Notes: a model not told the origin generated them from the sequence alone. Shown: positions 28,592 to 40,805, numbered from the stretch's first letter. The stretch: 64,000 nt of DNA from Bactericera cockerelli (GCA_024516035.1 CM044957.1:5716518-5780517); one strand, 5' to 3'. Numbers and translations are program-made.

Positions 28592-28770
28592 AAGGTGCAC
28601 TGGTAGTCAAGTGGTTAACGTCCTAGTCTGGTACCCAGTGCATGAATTTTTCCTCATTCATTTGAGTATCTTACCACATAATAATAAGACTCTGAGAGTT
28701 AGGTGGTAGAAAATGCTTTGAGCATTGACCTCGCCTGGTAGTTACCTTCCACTAAAGAGGTGTTATTTTT
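28592..28770 (+). repeat. SINE-G copy
   Basis: GTGCACTGGTAGTCAAGTGG head, CATGAATTTTTCCTCATTCA, AGACTCTGAGAGTTAGGTGG body, CACTAAAGAGGTGTTATTTT tail. Confidence 0.8.
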
Positions 28771-28987
28771 ATTATTATGGTTTTAATAGGTAAGACCACA
28801 TGGGATAAGAGATCAGAGTCTCGAGATATTTGGTTTTTGAAAATGTGTATACAGGGGAAAGACGCAAGGAGTCCAGAATTAAAATCGCTCTCCTGAAAAA
28901 AAATTACTATTGGAGAGCTTTTAGATAAGTATCTATCGGTAACAAATCATATTCGAGAAAATTCACAGTAAAAATAGGTATAAGAGC

Positions 28988-29072
28988 ACCGCCGGGGCTT
29001 CGCTCAATGGTAACACACTTAGTTAGATCACAGGGGGTCCCGATTTGGACCCCGGAGCGGCCAAACTTTTTT
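28988..29072 (+). repeat. tRNA-like SINE head of another type
   Basis: GCCGGGGCTTCGCTCAATGG, CAGGGGGTCCCGATTTGGAC, CCCGGAGCGGCC. The acceptor and T-arm parts are recognisable but box B is altered. Confidence 0.5.
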
Positions 29073-29539
29073 GACTCACAGTAAGTCAGTAGTAATGTTT
29101 TCAGTGGCAGATTTGAAAGGAGTATGTAATATGCATGTGATAGTGAAAGTATATATATTAAGCATTTCATTTAAACTCCTTCTCATTGGAGACGCGGAGG
29201 TTGAAAAACTTGTGTGTTGTTCAAGTTTTCACATGATGCCTTCAACAAACTTCAAATTGTAATAATTTATTTTTTTAAACTAAAAATAATCCCACAAAAA
29301 ACTACCGTTGAAAAATGGGCCAAGTTCCAAAACTCCTATCCAAAAACTTTTTACCCATGAATACAGTGATATCTTTTGCGGCCAAGTTATCTTTTTACTA
29401 AGTTTTCTGAGTTCCTCATTTTGTATGTTTTTAACTGCAAGCTATCCTCTAACTTGGCCAGTTTTGCTTCTTGTGGTGGTTATATTGGCATTTTGTATAC
29501 ATATTGCCGTAATATTCCATACAACTGAAATGAAATGAG

Positions 29540-29745
29540 GTCTTCGACTTGCCGATACAGAATTTTTTGTAGAATTTAGAATGTAGAAAAAATAGTATTC
29601 TACCATATAAAACAAATTTGAAGAAAATTTGTTCAGCGGTTCTGGAGATACAAGTAATTTAGTATAAAATCTCGAAATTGCCACGTGCATGTATACAATG
29701 TGAAACAATCACGAGGAAGTATTGTGTCCATAATTGGCAGTATAT
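29540..29745 (+). repeat. R3 repeat copy 1
   Basis: CTTGCCGATACAGAATTTTT, AGAATGTAGAAAAAATAGTA and TGTGAAACAATCACGAGGAA recur at 39285-39475 and, in part, at 52310-52470. Confidence 0.75.
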
Positions 29746-29969
29746 TTCTCTTCTTGAGGAATGCATCATTGAAATAATTTTTACTTTCTATTATCAAAAA
29801 GATTTTTTTGAAATTGAAGAGGCAACATTTCTGGACAAATTAGACACTCCTTCCTGACTCCTGATTACAAAAAAGTGATTATTATTCCCATTTTTCGAGT
29901 TTCCTATTATATACGTGTATCTTTAGTTATATCAAATTTTATTTAACTTGTTCAGTTTTACACCTTAAA

Positions 29970-30112
29970 CTGAGGTCGTGGGTTCAAACCCAAGCTGAGA
30001 CATGACAAGTTATCCTCCCATTTGGGATTTTTACCACATAATCATACGTGTTAGGCTTACTGCTGGTATGATGGGACTTAATCGAGCAGTATAAGGTGAT
30101 ATTATTATTAAA
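29970..30112 (+). repeat. SINE-B lacking its 5' end
   Basis: AGGTCGTGGGTTCAAACCCA, CATGACAAGTTATCCTCCCA, TTACTGCTGGTATGATGGGA. Confidence 0.78.
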
Positions 30113-30404
30113 TTCTAATCTAGATAGGTGTCTAGTTACCTACCTTTTTTTAGTTTACGAGGTGCGTTAAATTGGTGTCTATTAAATAACAATTTATGAA
30201 TTTCAAGGCTCTTCTTGATGGTCGCCGGTAACATAAATAATTATTATTATTATTATTGTGGACTCAAAATTATTGTATGTTATTGCGAAAACAAAATTGC
30301 ATTTTTAACACCATGCTAGTAATGTTCGGTAGGTAATGGAGGTATGTGCTTACACTAAGAGTAAAAAGAAGGTATGTCGATCAATTAACTATTTATTTTT
30401 TTAA

Positions 30405-30632
30405 TTTTGGTTTAACGTCGCTTTCAACTGCAAGGTCATATCACGACGGGGGTGTTACCCTCTATTCGTAGGAAACTCACAAACCTGCTAATACCCACAT
30501 TAACCTCACCCAGCCTAGGTTGAGCCGGAATGCCAACATCACGAAGTCTTCACCTCGCTGGACGTTGCTTATCTTCGGTGATCCTACGAGAACCGGTGCA
30601 TTCAACGCGCCATCGACGCTGGCTTTTTTATG
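30405..30632 (-). repeat. 5S-rRNA-derived SINE
   Basis: Minus strand: GCCAGCGTCGATGGCGCGTT, CACCGGTTCTCGTAGGATCA, CCGAAGATAAGCAACGTCCA; core ACCTAGGCTGGGTGAGGTTA; tail AGCGACGTTAAACCAAAATT. Confidence 0.87.
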
Positions 30633-31165
30633 CGAAAAAAAAATAGGGACAAAATCTTTTAAAGACATCCCGGGAACATTGAATGGAGGATTTCGAGTAT
30701 TTCGACCCACTAAAAACCCATCTCTCTCGTGAAAATACAGTAAACCCGGGACCGTAATTAAACATTTGATAGCACTTTTAGAAAATAAGTTATTAATAGG
30801 TAATTAGGTAGGTATACCTTTATATGATGAGCATTAGCATCATAATAATGAATTTGTATACAATATTACGGTAGTGAGGTGGTCGTACACTTATAGGAGA
30901 GGTAATATAGTAGATCTAATTATTTAATGACTTCATCCATGACTTCGTTTTTAATAGGTATTTTAGGAAAATAAAACGTACTAAAATAAAAAAAACTTCA
31001 CATTTTTTTTCACCACATTCTTAACGCGATTACGATAAACAATACAAAAACGAAGCAAAAACCTAAATCGTTTAATTTTTTAGCAAGAAAAAAAAACTAA
31101 AATTTCGCATAGGCAAATGATGTGCAACCAGTTTTCCTACACGCGAAATTATTAGACAGTCTTAC

Positions 31166-31350
31166 CTTGATGCAGTCCTAGTGTCGCGCACTCCCGGGCT
31201 AGTAATGTACCGCGATCTGGTGTGATTGACGGATCTCTAGGATTCGCCTGAGATGTGTGAAGAGCAGGCTGAGAAGGTGACTAAAGCCGGTGGTTCCAGA
31301 GCACATCGCGACCGTACCAACAATAGTCGAATTTTGTCGCGGTCCTTAAT
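31166..31350 (-). promoter_or_regulatory. probable non-coding first exon and promoter region of the SLC5A gene
   Basis: On the minus strand a GC-richer segment ends in GACTGCATCAAG/GTAAGACTGT, a strong splice donor (exon edge 31166). Joined to the acceptor at 25127 it gives CATCAAG/ATGGCGG, a good initiation context. The transcript start is not visible; the GC-rich part begins near 31350. Confidence 0.45.
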
Positions 31351-31844
31351 GAAGAATATAATATTGTAGGATCACAATATAAATATCATTATAGGTGCCT
31401 GTTCACTCTATACAGGGCTAGCCAACATCGATAAAAAAAATATTACTTTTCGAAGGTGGTGGTGCTACCGTTTCCCCAGCACCACCAAATTGAAATGGGC
31501 GTAGCGCCCTTGGCGTTAGAGCACAAAATTCGAGGTTTGCTGCACAAAAAACCCATGTAAAAAAAAACATTACATTTAATTGGTGGAGGTGCTGGCGAAA
31601 TGGATTTTGTTGAAGTAATATTTAAGAGTTCCACAATGGTATGGTTTAGCATTGAAGAGGAGCCGCGGGTTTTGATTAGGGTAGAGAGTCTAGAGAGCCA
31701 TGGATAGAGAGATGGAGAGCTAGTCATTTTTGTTATTATGTCACATTTTTTAGTGGGTAACATCGACATTACGAGAACTAATGCTAATGCATCACATCGC
31801 CAACCAACCCTCATATTCCAATATTCCTCTTGTAATGACAACAC

Positions 31845-31995
31845 TGAACGTTGCCCACTCTACAACTACCCCAATTGTCCTCGCGAAGCTAAGGTATCCA
31901 AAGTAAAGAGCCGAAAAAAATCCGAACCCGCCGGGATTCGAACTCGGGTCACCTGGAGTGCTAGACGAGCATGCTACCGCTAAGCTAAGGTGACT
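31845..31995 (-). repeat. SINE-E copy
   Basis: Minus strand: GTCACCTTAGCTTAGCGGTA, GAGTTCGAATCCCGGCGGGT, CTCTTTACTTTGGATACCTT, AATTGGGGTAGTTGTAGAGT. Confidence 0.75.
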
Positions 31996-32072
31996 TCAGC
32001 CATAGATACCGGCCGGTCCATGTCTGAGTCCCACACTTTTCGACATGAGCTTTCCCTTTTCAAAAAAAAGCA

Positions 32073-32260
32073 ATCGTCGATGGCACGTTGAATACATCAC
32101 CAGTTCTCATTTTATCAATGAACTTGAGCAACGTCTAGATCGGTTAGGACTTGCATAGGTGACGGAGTCTCGCATAATGCTATGCCCGGAACCACACTGA
32201 CACTTCTACGACCGGATGCCCTTCCTAAGATCAACCCTGTTAAGGGTGTGCCCAGACGCG
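32073..32260 (+). repeat. 5S-rRNA-derived SINE, second subfamily
   Basis: AATCGTCGATGGCACGTTGA, ATACATCACCAGTTCTCATT, TTGAGCAACGTCTAGATCGG, TTAGGACTTGCATAGGTGAC follow 5S rRNA across about its first 95 bases, including box A and a box C-like part. The body ATGCTATGCCCGGAACCACA resembles the 57320 copy. Confidence 0.68.
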
Positions 32261-32261
32261 G

Positions 32262-32515
32262 CCGGTGGGGAAATTTTCGGGGGTGCTGCCACAGAAACCG
32301 GACTAAAATGGAATTCATAGAGTCACTCTTTCAGTATCTAAAGAGTTTGAGTTTGTTCACCATGCCAATCATATTAATTATGCATTAAATATTCTAGAAA
32401 TGTGTGATAATTTTCATTGTGTGTGAGCTAGGACTTGAAAAAATCATCTCTTTTTTGTCTGGGGGTGCTGCAATTCCGCAGCTCCTTAGCACTGGCCGCG
32501 CCTGGTTGTGCCAAT
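32262..32515 (+). mobile_element. hAT-like element, truncated copy
   Basis: CGGGGGTGCTGCCACAGAAA, GTCACTCTTTCAGTATCTAA, GTGTGTGAGCTAGGACTTGA and the end GCACTGGCCGCGCCTGG match 34497-35012. Confidence 0.65.
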
Positions 32516-32519
32516 GATT

Positions 32520-33210
32520 TGTGTAATTGTCTTTTGGCCTGACGAGGCTGGTTTTAATTATAACCTACCCTAGCGAGACAAAAAAGGGTGTTCCATTATT
32601 ACGACACTAAAATTAAAGGGTAGGTATAAAACTGGTGTTTTTGAAGTGGAAAATATTTTCCAGTGATTTATTCAATTTATTTGACAACTTTATTTTTGGA
32701 TTGTTGCATAGATAAAGAAAATCAAGTTACATAAAATTAACACATTAAGCACGTAAGACTAGAAATAAGCACTTAAGACTAGGAATAATCACTTAAAGAC
32801 TAGAATAGGTGGTACCTATGAATTTAGAGGAAGGATTATATGTAGAAACTCTTGCTGTGAATAAAATGCATTTTCAGAGAGATATTTAACTTTAAAAATG
32901 GAAAATTAGCAACTTGAATGGGTGCTGTAATGGGACAAGTGCTTTTTTCTTTTGACAAATTGTCTTTTAGATTTGTTATATTGTTCTTATTTAAAGATAA
33001 GTTTTAATATTCCTTTTAGAGTGATGCACTTTTCGTTCAGAATGGACCGTCGCGTCGGTAAAAATACAAAAGATAGTTTTACATCGAAAGCTCACATTAA
33101 AAAAAATGTCAACTCAACTTTGACAACAATAAAAAATAATAATAATAATATTAAATCTAATTAGGACAAAGCTATTAAGGCCAGAACTATTAGAGGGGAG
33201 GCATACAAGG
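32520..33210. other. AT-rich intergenic, nothing recognised
   Basis: No supported gene or repeat boundary; (AAT)n near 33130-33150. Confidence 0.5.
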
Positions 33211-33217
33211 GGACAAC

Positions 33218-33415
33218 TATGCATTGGTAGTCAAGTGGTGAATGCGCTATTCTGGTAATCCATGCAGGCGGTGTAGGGATCCGTTGGGTCGAATCCCACC
33301 CAGTGCATGAACTTTCCCTCATTAATTTTGTGACCTCATAATAATAAGACTCTGAGGGTTAGGTTGTAGAAAATACTTTGAGCATTAACCTGGTGGTCAC
33401 CTTTCACTAAAGAGT
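33218..33415 (+). repeat. SINE-G copy
   Basis: TGCATTGGTAGTCAAGTGGT head, GGTCGAATCCCACCCAGTGC, AAGACTCTGAGGGTTAGGTT, CACTAAAGAGTATCATTATT. Confidence 0.82.
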
Positions 33416-33999
33416 ATCATTATTATAACTGTCTCTATCTTTGTATAGGCGTTCTTGACACCTCAGCCGAGGTGTTTGATATAAGATTACAACAGATTTA
33501 TTCCAAGTGGAAACTATCCATCCCTAGCGGGGCAGGATTTTCTCTGCTCTGTATTTGTGTGTTCGGGGTTACCTCCCACTAAAGAGTGTTATTATTATTT
33601 GGGGAGGCACCCAGTACATATGAAGACTTAGCTAATTCGATTTTGACCTTGTAAGTCCAAATTTTGAACTTGGGTGTCATCTTAATAATTGACTAGATGA
33701 TTGACTCTGCGGGATGCCAGATACCAATCGAAGGTCAACATCAGGAAAATATGGCGAAAATGGGATTCCTTGTCTTAAAATAACATATTATTATTGTTGA
33801 CTTAATATTTTTAACAATATTACAAATAATATCTTGCTAAATATTATTAATACCTACCTCAATATAAAAAAGAAAAATATAGTCGGACTTTTGTATCTTT
33901 GTTTGTTTGTGTGTTCAAATTGTTTAATCCAAACGGTAAGAGATAGCGAAAAAGTGATAGGAGATGACCCCAAGTGATATGTATTTCTCATAATCCTAG

Positions 34000-34078
34000 T
34001 TTCACCTCGCTGGAAGTTGCTTAACTTCGGTGATCCTACGAGAAGCGGTGCATTCAACGCACCATCGACGCTGGCTAA
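34000..34078 (-). repeat. 5S-SINE head only
   Basis: Minus strand: AGCCAGCGTCGATGGTGCGT, CACCGCTTCTCGTAGGATCA, CCGAAGTTAAGCAACTTCCA. The SINE body is missing. Confidence 0.75.
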
Positions 34079-34496
34079 TTGACTGCTCATGCACGCCTTA
34101 ACCACTTGAACATACCAGAAAATCTAGTCACTAGAAAATCTATTTATTTTCCAAATTAAACAGACAAGTAAAAAAACGAGTAAATGTCAATAAATAAAGT
34201 TATATGATGTCTTTAGTGCATAGATTCAGTCACTAGTCACATTTAACGTGCCTATGGGCTATTTATCATGGCTAAATTGACCTGGAGTTTTAATTACTAG
34301 CTCTCTCTCTTCCGCACCAGGTTGGTTTTTCGTGCCTACCTCTGCTGACCAACCTCTTTTTGAGTAATAATTGCCCGCCTCCCACACTGTAAGGTAGGTA
34401 CCGGTGACCTTGAAACCTACTCGGTACTTGGTCCATTACGAGGGATTACCGTATGTCCAAACCTGTGTCCGTGTTTTGATTTACTTACCTGACTAC

Positions 34497-35012
34497 AGGC
34501 GTGGCCGGAGGAAAAACGTTTTAGGGGTGCTGCCACATAAACCGAACTAAAATAGGATTTAAAGAGTAGGTGTTTCATTATCTGAAGAGTTTGAGTTGCC
34601 AATCATAATAATTATGGATTAATAGTCACTTCTCACTTTTCTGTTTATAGTGACTAAAATAGAGAGGTTAGTTGATAGCATGGATATTCAGAACTACTAC
34701 CTGCTGATGAGAGTAAATAACCTCGAAACAGCTGTCCAAGTATGCTCTGATATTCATGTAGATCTAATACAACTTCTCGCTTTTCTGTTTGTAGTGATAG
34801 TGATTTCTAGAAATGAGTGATGATTTTCATAGAGTCACTCTTTCAGTATCTAAAGAGTTTGAATTTTTTTACCATGCCAATCATATTAATTATGCATTAA
34901 ATTCTAGAAATGTATGATAATTTTCATTGTGTGTGAGCTAGGACTTGAGAAAATCCTCTCTTTTTCGTCTGGGGCTGCTGCAGTTCCGCAGCTTCTTAGC
35001 ACTGCCCGCGCC
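34497..35012 (+). mobile_element. hAT-like element with a nested R4
   Basis: Ends CAGGCGTGGCCGG and CCGCGCCTG; flanks CCTGACTA and ACTGACCA match at 6 of 8 bases. GGGGTGCTGCCACATAAACC and CAGTTCCGCAGCTTCTTAGC are shared with 32262-32515. R4 (34625-34795) lies inside. Confidence 0.62.
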
Positions 35013-35124
35013 TGACTGACCATATTGCACACAGGTGCACAAATACAATCGCAATGATAACCACAAGTCCGGTGTTATTTACAACCCATACTAGTCACTT
35101 CACTCACTATTGTATCTCCAAAAC

Positions 35125-35285
35125 CGACCTCGTCAGTGTTGCTTGATCGATAAGGCGGCGCGCGGCGGACTTGTAACCTGGAGGTCGGTGGTTTAAGTCC
35201 CGGTTTCAGCAAAGATTTAGTAAAGCGAGTTTGAGTAGATGTGACATCGCGAAAGTGATACACACATGTATGATAACTGTTAATT
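35125..35285 (+). repeat. SINE-C copy and flanking duplicated sequence
   Basis: AAGGCGGCGCGCGGCGGACT, GGTTTAAGTCCCGGTTTCAG, AGTAAAGCGAGTTTGAGTAG. The following sequence to about 35500 matches 20480-20700, so a larger segment was duplicated. Confidence 0.8.
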
Positions 35286-35587
35286 TATCTATGTATTTCA
35301 TATTCACCACCGATACGGCTTCATACAGTATGAAAATACTGTTATGAAATATACCTAAGACAAAAGTGTGATAAGTCAAGACAATGTAATGCACAAGGTG
35401 GTATTTTATTTATCTATTTCAATTGTTACGGTTTGATACGACCAAGGAAAATAGCTGATACTAAGGCATAGGCATTTCGCGTATGTAGATTTTGTAGATC
35501 AAGATTAAATCGAACGCTGTTTCATAATTTGGCCCAAGGCAACATTTTTACGTTTTTATCCTGACACACCCTGTTTAAGGAAACCGT

Positions 35588-35782
35588 TAATAATAATATC
35601 GTCTTATTTATACTGCCCGATTAGGACTATGAAAGTCCCATTATTCCAGCAGTAAGCCCAAGACATATTATTATGTGGTAAAAATCCCAAAATGGGAGGA
35701 TAACTTGTCATGTCTCGGCTGGGTTTCGAATCCACGACCTCTGGAATCTCTGGATTCGCAGAGTGCCGCCTTTACCACTGTA
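35588..35782 (-). repeat. SINE-B, head cut short
   Basis: Minus strand: CAGTGGTAAAGGCGGCACTC, GTGGATTCGAAACCCAGCCG, TTACTGCTGGAATAATGGGA, ending GACGATATTATTATTAACGG. Confidence 0.82.
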
Positions 35783-36084
35783 TAAATAAAAATGCTTATG
35801 GGAAAAGATCTTAACGGAAAAGATCAAATGCTTAGTTTTCTTAGAAACACTATCATTGCGAGGAACTTTTAACCTATACTAAAGGCAGGCAGGTGATCTT
35901 TGAGTAAGGTAACGTTAGAAAAGGCAATAAACCAAGTTGGTTTAGTACATATCGGTGAAACAATTCATTTTCCAAGTTCATACTGAAAGAATCTCACGAT
36001 TTGTACCGCCTATTAATACAGCTTTATAGTATGAACTATGAACATGTACCAGGTACCTACATAAATAAACAGGGTGTCCATAAA

Positions 36085-36258
36085 GGGTTGGGTGGAAGAG
36101 ATTGCTACAGGCAATAACCCCGCCCTTTAGATAGGACATTAGCTTCATTCTCTTTTTTGTTCTTGTTTCTTTGTTCAATCTATTTATTTTTTCTTTGTAA
36201 TTTCATTGTATTTTACTGTATATAATTTTGTCTTACCTAATAAAGCATACTATAATAA
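36085..36258 (+). repeat. L3a LINE 3' end
   Basis: GGGTTGGGTGGAAGAGATTG, GGCAATAACCCCGCCCTTTA, CTAATAAAGCATACTATAAT. Confidence 0.82.
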
Positions 36259-36264
36259 TAATAA

Positions 36265-36815
36265 TAAAGTCCCACCGAACCCCTAGTATCTCAAGAACGG
36301 CTGAAATTATAGAAAAACGCAAAAAGTTTTTCACATTTCTGGACGAATACCAAAAAAGTGGTTTTCAGCCATTGGTCCATGCGAGTGTCTGTGTGTGAAC
36401 AGGATATCTCAAAAACGGTAAGAGCCTTGAAATTTGGTATGGAAATTGATTTTATACAACCATACGAACCACGAAACTTTGCGGCAGGGCCGCAAATATT
36501 AGCCGCAAGCTCCGCATCTTTAAATTGGTTAAAGATACAAATAGGGGTCTATTCTGATCATTTTTTTTTGATATCTTGAACTTTTTGGACCTCGGCCCCA
36601 ATTTACCGGTATTTTGGGGGGGACCCGCTTTGACTAACTTTTGTATTATTCATTCTAGATGGGGATTGTGACATATCAAATTCAATGATTTTCAAGTGCT
36701 GATTACGAATTCGGCATTGATTTTTAGCTATCTGTTACCGTTGAGTCACCAGTGGCGGAATTCGACTTCTTTTTTGGGATAAGGAAAGTCGTGTGATGTT
36801 TACACCAGATTTTTA
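36265..36815 (+). repeat. R2 repeat, longest copy
   Basis: AATACCAAAAAAGTGGTTTT, CGGCCCCAATTTACCGGTAT, CCAGTGGCGGAATTCGACTT. Copies at 15975-16280 (plus) and 24650-24795 (minus). Confidence 0.72.
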
Positions 36816-36974
36816 GGAATAGGTATACATTATACGTACCTACATACTACATATGTAGGTATATGTGCCTATATTTAAATAGTCTAATAATATCTGTTGA
36901 TCAAATGAATCTAATCTTAAATATGATCCTAATCTCTAATAGTAGATCTCCAATACAAAGATACATATATTAGC

Positions 36975-37170
36975 ATTATCTTATATTATAAAATTATTCG
37001 TTTGTGTGTGTGTGTGTATGTTTAATCTCGTAAAACTCGAGAACCACAAATCGGATTGAGCTGAAATTTGGCATGATTACCAATGACAGGCTCATTGGCG
37101 ATATGGCGTTAACTCCTAGGATATACCTACCATATGTACCTACCATGTACCAGTGCAAAGACATGGAGAT
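36975..37170 (+). repeat. repeat fragment with (GT)n start
   Basis: CGTTTGTGTGTGTGTGTGTA then CGTAAAACTCGAGAACCACA, GAGCTGAAATTTGGCATGAT, phrasing common in insect interspersed repeats. Confidence 0.4.
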
Positions 37171-37797
37171 GAACAAGTGAGTGTTAACTTTCGCTTTTTT
37201 TTTAATTTTCCATTTATTTATTACAATATTATAATAGTGTTACGGTTTTAAAATGATAGGATGGTACCCTTTCTCAACGTTAATAAAACTGTGTTGAGAA
37301 AGGGGTATAGAGTATGTGCATCTTCTATACTTAATTTATAAGTATAGAAGATGCAGATTTTTTCCGTATTATTTTCATACAATTGATTTTGTTATATTTA
37401 TAAATAATTATTTGTGGTTCCAATAAGAAGTCAAGGCCAAGGTGACTGATGATGTGATGAAGCATGACTAGACAATATAGGTCTGGCTATGGTTCATTTA
37501 TTTCTAACCTGGGTGTACATAATGTAGTGCTACGGGAGGATGATGAACAGTTGACCCTGATACAAACCCAGACGACCCATATTATTATTGATGCCTTATC
37601 ATATTATATAAAACTAGTCGCGTTGCGGCTAGGCCTGCGGCGCAGGTGAGTTTATAGAGGCATGGCCGACGTGTAATTTGATAATAGAATATTAAGTAAG
37701 TAGTTTAAATTTTCCACGATAAAAGAATAAGGAATTTGTAAATTTAAGAATAAAAGTAGTAAAAAAATGCATTCATAGATATAGACTAATATACAGG

Positions 37798-38028
37798 GCC
37801 TCACTAGAGGACTATAAACAGAGAACAGACTCGCCAACCCTTACAAGCCAGGCTAGCTTGCAGTTTCCTAAGGGTTTAATGGCTTGTGCAGAAAAGTCCA
37901 AGTCCTCATGATGGTTGATCGCACATAGAAATATGTGGTTCAGGACGAGCCAACTTTCAAATAAAGTTGGCTGGAGACCATCACTCACCCCTCCAGCTGT
38001 AGCCAAGCTGGCTTCAACAAGAACAACA
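37798..38028 (+). repeat. L3b copy with CAA-rich tail
   Basis: GCCTCACTAGAGGACTATAA, GTTCAGGACGAGCCAACTTT, CTTCAACAAGAACAACAACA. Confidence 0.8.
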
Positions 38029-38091
38029 ACAATATACAGGGTGTCTACTACTTTCTAGTTGTTTCAAAGGATTTTGATACATGGCTGCCAT

Positions 38092-38191
38092 NNNNNNNNN
38101 NNNNNNNNNNNNNNNNNNNNNNNNNNNNNNNNNNNNNNNNNNNNNNNNNNNNNNNNNNNNNNNNNNNNNNNNNNNNNNNNNNNNNNNNNNN
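38092..38191. other. assembly gap of 100 N
   Basis: Exactly 100 N, the usual placeholder for a gap of unknown size. Confidence 0.98.
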
Positions 38192-38204
38192 TAGATAATG
38201 AGTC

Positions 38205-38315
38205 AACAGGGTATCCCTTACAAACAACTACATTATTATAACCAAATTTAGAATATTTTTTTGTCAGCTCGGGGTATCGAACACGGGACCTTCCGCATGG
38301 CAAGCGAGTGAATAA
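38205..38315 (-). repeat. SINE-A head fragment next to the gap
   Basis: Minus strand: CTCGCTTGCCATGCGGAAGG, TCGATACCCCGAGCTGACAA, GTTTGTAAGGGATACCCTG. Confidence 0.75.
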
Positions 38316-38769
38316 CCAATGTCTACAACCTCAGGATTCTCTTGTGTCTTTTCATATATTGTATATTAATTTGTAATCATCTGTTAGTCCTTCTTAATGT
38401 CCTTATGAATAAAGTGTAAAATAATAATGATGATTTAAAATAATCGACTATGCCCATCTCCGATTGACGCTGGAGACATCCGCTCACATTTGAAACCACC
38501 CTGTCATTTTTCGGTTGATACTTTGCGAATCTGAGTGTGCGATTGTGCAAAAAAAATTAAGGTCATTTATCATTCTAATCCTCTCGTTAATTGTCATTAC
38601 ACTCATTATGAGCCCGGGTATGTTGTGTATGTAGTTGGCGTTGCCATTATTATCTTAATAGCTTCTTTTTTTTCATTTCTTTTTGTTTTGTTTATAATTT
38701 GAATATATGGCGTTTCTAAGTTGCCATTATTATCTAAATAGCTCCTTTTTTTTCTCTTCTCATTTCTTT

Positions 38770-39100
38770 TTACTTCCGAGAAATTTCTAATATTAGAAAT
38801 CGGAAGTATTGTGTTCGTTTTTGTAAAAAAAAAATATTTTTTTGCTCTGATTTCAATTTTTTTCATATTTCTGGACGTTTCATATTTCATAACCTACTGA
38901 GTAAATTTGGTTTTGTGTCGGTCTGTCTGTCTGTCTGATAAAACGATTCCTTGTAACGCGCAAATCTCGGAAACTACTCGACCGATTTTAATGAAATTTT
39001 GCACACATCTAGGAGACATTCTGTAGATGGTCCCATTTTATATTCATCGAATTCGTACTAGCGGCTCTGGGTGAAAGAGACCATGCGCCTGACCACTAAC
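38770..39100 (+). repeat. R1 repeat with terminal hairpin
   Basis: TTCCGAGAAATTTCTAATAT and TAGAAATCGGAAGTATTGTG form the stem. Then (TCTG)n and GCGCAAATCTCGGAAACTAC, ACCGATTTTAATGAAATTTT. Confidence 0.62.
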
Positions 39101-39284
39101 TTTTTACTTAAATGCTTATATCTCGTGAACGGTACACCCGATTTTGATGAAATTTTGTATGTATATGCATATTATTGTTTTACACAGGCTTTTTATATTT
39201 TCTTTTTAATTTATTATAATTTGACTCTGATATTTAAGAAAATCCAAAATTTTGGACAATAAAGTCAAAAAATAAGAACCACGA

Positions 39285-39478
39285 CTTGCCGATACAGAAT
39301 TTTTTGTAGAATCTAGAATGTAGAAAAAACGGTTTTCTACCATATAAAACAAATTTGAAGACAATCGGTTCAGCCGTTTTGGAGATACAAGTAATTTAGT
39401 ATAAAAACTCAAAATTCGCACGTGTTCACAATGTGAAACAATCACGAGGAAGTATTGTGTCCATAATTGGCAGTGTTT
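39285..39478 (+). repeat. R3 repeat copy 2
   Basis: CTTGCCGATACAGAATTTTT, ACCATATAAAACAAATTTGA, GAAACAATCACGAGGAAGTA, as at 29540-29745. Confidence 0.75.
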
Positions 39479-39814
39479 TTGTTTTTAATTTGAATACTTA
39501 TGACCTTTATAAGTATAGTTAGCTGCGTTGTTCTCTTGCCATCATGATTATTATCTGAATAGTTTTTTTTTCATTAAGTTATAGAGTGGATAGAGTTTAT
39601 TTTTTTTTTGTCTCTTATCAATTTGAATATAGTGGCAGTAGTGGCGTGACTGATAAGATAGGTCTGATAAGCGCGACACAATAATATCTAGGGCGAATTT
39701 CCATTGAATTACTTCCGAGCCTATGTGAAGGGATACATGTCTCGTGATTTTTTTTTTTTGCGGGGGAGTTTCTGAGATTTCTTGATTTTGATTACTCAGA
39801 AACCGTATGAGAGA

Positions 39815-40065
39815 TAATAATAATATAATCTTATTTATACTGCCCGACTAGGACTAATGAGTCCAATATTTGGACTCATTAGCCCAAAGAGACCATTCGT
39901 GCTTACGGTAGGAAATTTCGCACTTCACCGTGATTCGAACCCACCTTGACTTAACCACGAGAACTTTTCCCAACTTCAGTAATCGGTTGAGAACAGTAGC
40001 CCGATCCAGGAAGCACTCTCCACTCTCAAATCCCCGAATCTCCATTTCAACCGTCACACAACGCA
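39815..40065 (-). repeat. diverged SINE-B-like element
   Basis: TAATATAATCTTATTTATAC TGCCCGACTAGGACTAATGA matches the B tail; CGTGATTCGAACCCACCTTG is a box B. The body differs and carries a short palindrome TTGGACTCATTAG. Confidence 0.5.
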
Positions 40066-40069
40066 CTCT

Positions 40070-40740
40070 GATTTTTTTTTTTTTTTTTTAATTTTTTTTT
40101 ATTATATTTATATATATATATATTTTTTTTTTTCTTTCAATTTTTAACAACTTTCAATTACCATCATTCCTGCTCCATCTTCACATTCAACACCCCACTC
40201 TCTGATCACATTCAACGCACTCTGATTGGTTGTTGCGTTCAAATTAAGCAATCAGAGTGTGGAGAGTGAAGAGTGAGTGATCAAATTAGTGAAGAGTGAT
40301 CAAATTATGAGAGTGGAGAGTGTTTCTGGAGCGAGCTACTGGTGTATTCAACTTGCCATCTCCGTTGGCCTTGTTTGGCTATTGAAAATCTAGCCATGTT
40401 CGGGACCTTTTGGGCCCTGAATGGTCCTTGAGGATTTCGGTCTTCAAGTTCAATATACCAGTTCATCTCTGTCCTAATGAAGTTCACTCCAACGGACCCC
40501 TTAATAACGACAGTGACTGCTCCTACTTGAAGATACGAGTTGATTTGAAGCAACAACAACAAACGTCGTTTTATTGTCAAATTGTAGAGAGCAATCAACC
40601 AGCTATCTTGAGTTGATAAAACTTTTGTACACAGGAGGTAACGCACAAACGTCGAGTTTGTTGAAGACTTGAGATACTTGTGGCTTTGATTTAATGAAGG
40701 GTAGGCTGAATCAGTCCCGCAAGGACTGATTGAAAAAACA
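40070..40740. other. intergenic, long minus frame not supported
   Basis: A 193-residue minus frame (40886-40305) has no recognisable motif and ends in an L3a tail; it is likely chance. CACTCTGATT...AATCAGAGTG near 40060-40260 forms a short inverted repeat. Confidence 0.4.
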
Positions 40741-40743
40741 CGA

Positions 40744-40805
40744 GATTGGGTTGGGTGGAAGAGGTTGCCATAACCCCGCCCTTTAGTTAGGACATGATTT
40801 TTTAG
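40744..40805 (+). repeat. short L3a fragment
   Basis: GATTGGGTTGGGTGGAAGAG, GCCATAACCCCGCCCTTTAG. Confidence 0.65.

Noticed and set aside
31443..31844. 133-residue minus frame
   Set aside because: No motif, overlaps repeat-like sequence (GGTGCTGG motifs near both ends) and has no splice or poly(A) context.
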